DNA of 64,000 nt from Kerstersia sp052103615 (GTDB taxonomy: Bacteria; Pseudomonadota; Gammaproteobacteria; Burkholderiales; Burkholderiaceae_B): NCBI RefSeq assembly GCF_052103615.1, contig NZ_JBQEKA010000001.1, forward strand, positions 89,522-153,521. The letters are read 5' to 3'. Every line of letters starts with the position of its first letter. The first letter of the stretch is position 1. This document shows, in pieces, positions 62,112-64,000 of the stretch. Under the pieces are notes generated by a model. It ran no database searches and was not told the origin of the DNA. It saw only the letters and a program-made list of their open reading frames with translations. Position numbers and translations under genes: made by a program.

Positions 62112-62624
62112 ATGTCCGACCAGGAACAACAAGCTAACGGCCAAGCCGCTCCGTCCTTCAGCATGCAACGCGTCTATCTCAAGGACCTGTCGGTCGAGAT
62201 GCCCAATGCGCCGCAGATTTTCCTGGAACAGGAAGGCCCGAAGGTAGAAGTCAGCATCAACGTCGGCGGCCAGCGCCTGGCAGAAACGGTGTTCGAATCC
62301 ACCGTCACCGCCACGGTCACCACGCGCATCAACGACAAGGTGCTGTACCTGGTTGAAGGCACGCAAGCCGGTATCTTCGAACTGGCCCATATCCCTGGCG
62401 AACAAATGGACCCGCTGCTGGGCATCGTCTGCCCGACCATGCTGTACCCCTATCTGCGCGCCAACATCGCCGACGCGATCACCCGCACCTCGCTGCCCAC
62501 GCTGCACCTGGCTGAAGTCAACTTCCAGGCGCTCTACGAGCAACGCATTGCCGAACTGCAGCAGCAGCAAGTGGAACAGCCTGACAGCGGCATCATCCTG
62601 CCCCCCGGCGCTACCCGTCAGTAA
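62112..62624 (+). CDS. secB: Protein-export chaperone SecB
   Basis: 170-residue tetrameric chaperone delivering preproteins to SecA. Typical stretches are QRVYLKDLSVEMPNAPQIFL, HIPGEQMDPLLGIVCPTMLYPYLRANIADAITR and FPTL-like SLPTLHLAEVNFQALY. The ATG at 62112 is preceded by an AGGAAA site. Confidence 0.97.
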   Translation: MSDQEQQANGQAAPSFSMQRVYLKDLSVEMPNAPQIFLEQEGPKVEVSINVGGQRLAETVFESTVTATVTTRINDKVLYLVEGTQAGIFELAHIPGEQMDPLLGIVCPTMLYPYLRANIADAITRTSLPTLHLAEVNFQALYEQRIAELQQQQVEQPDSGIILPPGATRQ

Positions 62625-62629
62625 ACCGC

Positions 62630-63694
62630 ATGTCCGCCGCAAGGGAACCTGATCGCCAACATCGCATCGCTGTCCTGGGCGCCGGCGCCTGGGGTACCGC
62701 CCTGGCGGCGGCCGCCAGCCGGCATGGCGACACCATGCTGGTGACGCGTTCACCCGACGCTTCTGCCGCCTTGGCCGAAACGCACGAGAACACGCGCTAC
62801 CTGCCCGGCATCAAACTGCCGGACACACTGCGATACGGCCATGGCCTTGAGGCCGCGCTGGCCCACCTGGCTGGCGATCATGCCCCATTGCTCATTCTGG
62901 GAATTCCCGTCGCCGGGCTGTCGGCCACCAGCGCCAGCCTGGCCGCCGCCCTGCTGGCACGCCCTTTGCCTGGCCTGACGGTGCTGCGCACTTGCAAGGG
63001 CTTCGATGCCCAGACAGGTGAACTGCCCTATGAAATCAGTCACAGGCTACTGGATGGTATCCCTGGCCTGGCTACCGGTGTGCTGTCCGGCCCTTCATTC
63101 GCCCAGGAAGTCGCGCGCGGCCTGCCCGTTGCGCTGACGGTCGCCAGCAAGGCGCCCCATGCGCGTGCCATCGCCACCATGGCGCTGCACGGCGGGCCGG
63201 TACGGGTCTATGGCAGCGAAGATGTCATCGGCGTGGAAATCGGCGGCGCGCTCAAGAACGTCATGGCCATTGCCTGCGGGATTGCCGATGGCCTGGCGCT
63301 GGGCACCAACGCCCGTGCCGCGCTGATTACACGCGGCCTGGCCGAAATGACGCGCCTGGGCATTGCCCTGGGCGCGCAAGCCGCCACGTTCTCCGGCCTG
63401 ACCGGGCTGGGTGACCTCGTGCTGACCGCCACGGGTGATCTGTCACGCAACCGCCGTGTCGGCCTGGCGCTGGGCCAGGGCATGACACTGGAAGCCATTC
63501 TTGCGGACGGCATGACTGCCGAAGGCGTGCGCTGCGCCCAGGCTGCCTGGCAACGCGCACAGGCCATGAATGTCGATATGCCCATTACTGCGGCGGTCTG
63601 CCAGGTTCTGGATGGCACGCATACCCCGGAGCAGGCGGTGGCCGCCCTGCTTTCACGCGAAGCCCGGGCAACGGAATCGCCGTCCCAGCATTGA
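62630..63694 (+). CDS. gpsA: NAD(P)-dependent glycerol-3-phosphate dehydrogenase
   Basis: 354-residue cytoplasmic enzyme making glycerol-3-phosphate for phospholipids. It has GAGAWGTALA (17-26), the SGPSFAQEVARGLP segment, catalytic Lys in GALKNVMAIACGI, and GLAEMTRLG. Five bases separate it from secB, so one transcription unit. Confidence 0.96.
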   Translation: MSAAREPDRQHRIAVLGAGAWGTALAAAASRHGDTMLVTRSPDASAALAETHENTRYLPGIKLPDTLRYGHGLEAALAHLAGDHAPLLILGIPVAGLSATSASLAAALLARPLPGLTVLRTCKGFDAQTGELPYEISHRLLDGIPGLATGVLSGPSFAQEVARGLPVALTVASKAPHARAIATMALHGGPVRVYGSEDVIGVEIGGALKNVMAIACGIADGLALGTNARAALITRGLAEMTRLGIALGAQAATFSGLTGLGDLVLTATGDLSRNRRVGLALGQGMTLEAILADGMTAEGVRCAQAAWQRAQAMNVDMPITAAVCQVLDGTHTPEQAVAALLSREARATESPSQH

Positions 63695-63731
63695 CCGGCG
63701 CAGCGCCTGCCGGGTCAGGCAGGCATATCGC

Positions 63732-64000
63732 CTAACGCCAGACACCATCCAGGGTTTGCGCCTCCAGCAGGCGTCTCGCCCAGGCCCGCAGGCTGTTGCC
63801 ATCGGCCTGGCGCAAACGCGCCAGATCCGCTTCTGACAACACGCCAAAACGAACTTCCAGCTGTTCGCGCAACAAACCCGCCATGCCTTCGTTGCGTCCT
63901 TGTTCCAGGCCTTGCTGCATCCCCTTGCGGATGCCTATGCGTTCGACGCTGCTGATATAAGCCATGTTTCGCTCTTCCTCGAAGCTTGCCAGGGATAGCC
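63732..64000 (-). CDS. Rpn/DUF4351-like protein C-terminus (partial)
   Basis: C-terminal part of a gene that begins beyond the right edge. The frame reads through the window end as LASFEEERNMAYISSVERIG, followed by RKGMQQGLEQGRNEGMAGLL, a glycine-glutamine repeat, and a DUF4351-like tail (LLREQLEVRFGVLSEADLARLRQ). This is typical of Rpn-family putative transposase/nucleases. The short open frame beginning at Met (63965) is therefore not the true start. Confidence 0.72.
   Translation of the reverse strand, partial: LSLASFEEERNMAYISSVERIGIRKGMQQGLEQGRNEGMAGLLREQLEVRFGVLSEADLARLRQADGNSLRAWARRLLEAQTLDGVWR

Noticed and set aside
63732..63965. 77-codon gene starting at Met 63965
   Set aside because: The frame continues open to the window edge with family-like residues before this Met, so it is the C-terminus of a longer gene.

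Overview
The window comes from a high-GC betaproteobacterium, most likely a member of the Alcaligenaceae (Bordetella / Achromobacter / Kerstersia neighbourhood). The evidence is the lpt-hpf-ptsN-hprK-rapZ order, the gpmA-envC-ctpA-moeB block, TtcA and PurT variants, and the kinds of catabolic and transport genes present. The genus cannot be fixed from the sequence alone. A run of exactly 100 Ns (6403-6502) is a scaffold gap, so the join between the atp operon and everything to its right is an assembly inference.

Layout. (1) 1-6292: F1Fo ATP synthase operon on the minus strand (atpI-B-E-F-H-A-G-D, atpD cut by the window edge). (2) 6.6-11.6 kb: DJ-1/PfpI protein, M61 peptidase, a pteridine-reductase-like SDR next to dihydroneopterin aldolase, and ttcA; purT follows on the other strand. 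(3) 13.1-21.1 kb: envelope block with Kdo synthesis (kdsD, kdsC), LPS export (lptC, lptA, lptB), hpf, nitrogen-PTS (ptsN, hprK, rapZ), then rlpA and an L,D-transpeptidase. rpoN, usually between lptB and hpf, is absent. (4) 21.2-36.0 kb: rsmI/yraN and diaA/dolP are separated by about 12 kb of accessory DNA. This holds a TonB-dependent receptor, a secreted hemophilin-like protein and a Slam outer-membrane exporter, followed by an ABC importer, NnrS and a Crp/Fnr regulator. Three Fur-box-like palindromes precede these units. (5) 36.2-38.8 kb: metNIQ methionine importer. (6) 39.1-54.8 kb: one minus-strand run of 16 genes that looks like a complete, uncharacterised aromatic or N-heteroaromatic degradation operon. 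It has a Rieske oxygenase with reductase, FAD monooxygenase, extradiol-type VOC dioxygenase, aldehyde dehydrogenase, aspartate dehydrogenase, ThDP enzyme, two SDRs, hydrolase, cupin, IclR regulator and an ABC importer. It starts from an AT-rich 632-bp region and ends at a clear terminator. (7) 55.4-63.7 kb: housekeeping genes argB, moeB, ctpA, envC, gpmA, and a yibN-like gene-grxC-secB-gpsA. An Rpn/DUF4351-like gene runs off the right edge.

The most notable content is the hemophilin/Slam/TonB receptor module. The receptor, the soluble ligand-capture protein and its dedicated exporter appear to work together in iron (probably heme) uptake under Fur. The adjacent Fur-box-preceded ABC/NnrS unit has no function I can assign with confidence. 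The catabolic operon is the second candidate for undescribed biology. A smaller pattern is a set of genes whose only visible -10 element places the transcription start on or next to the ATG.
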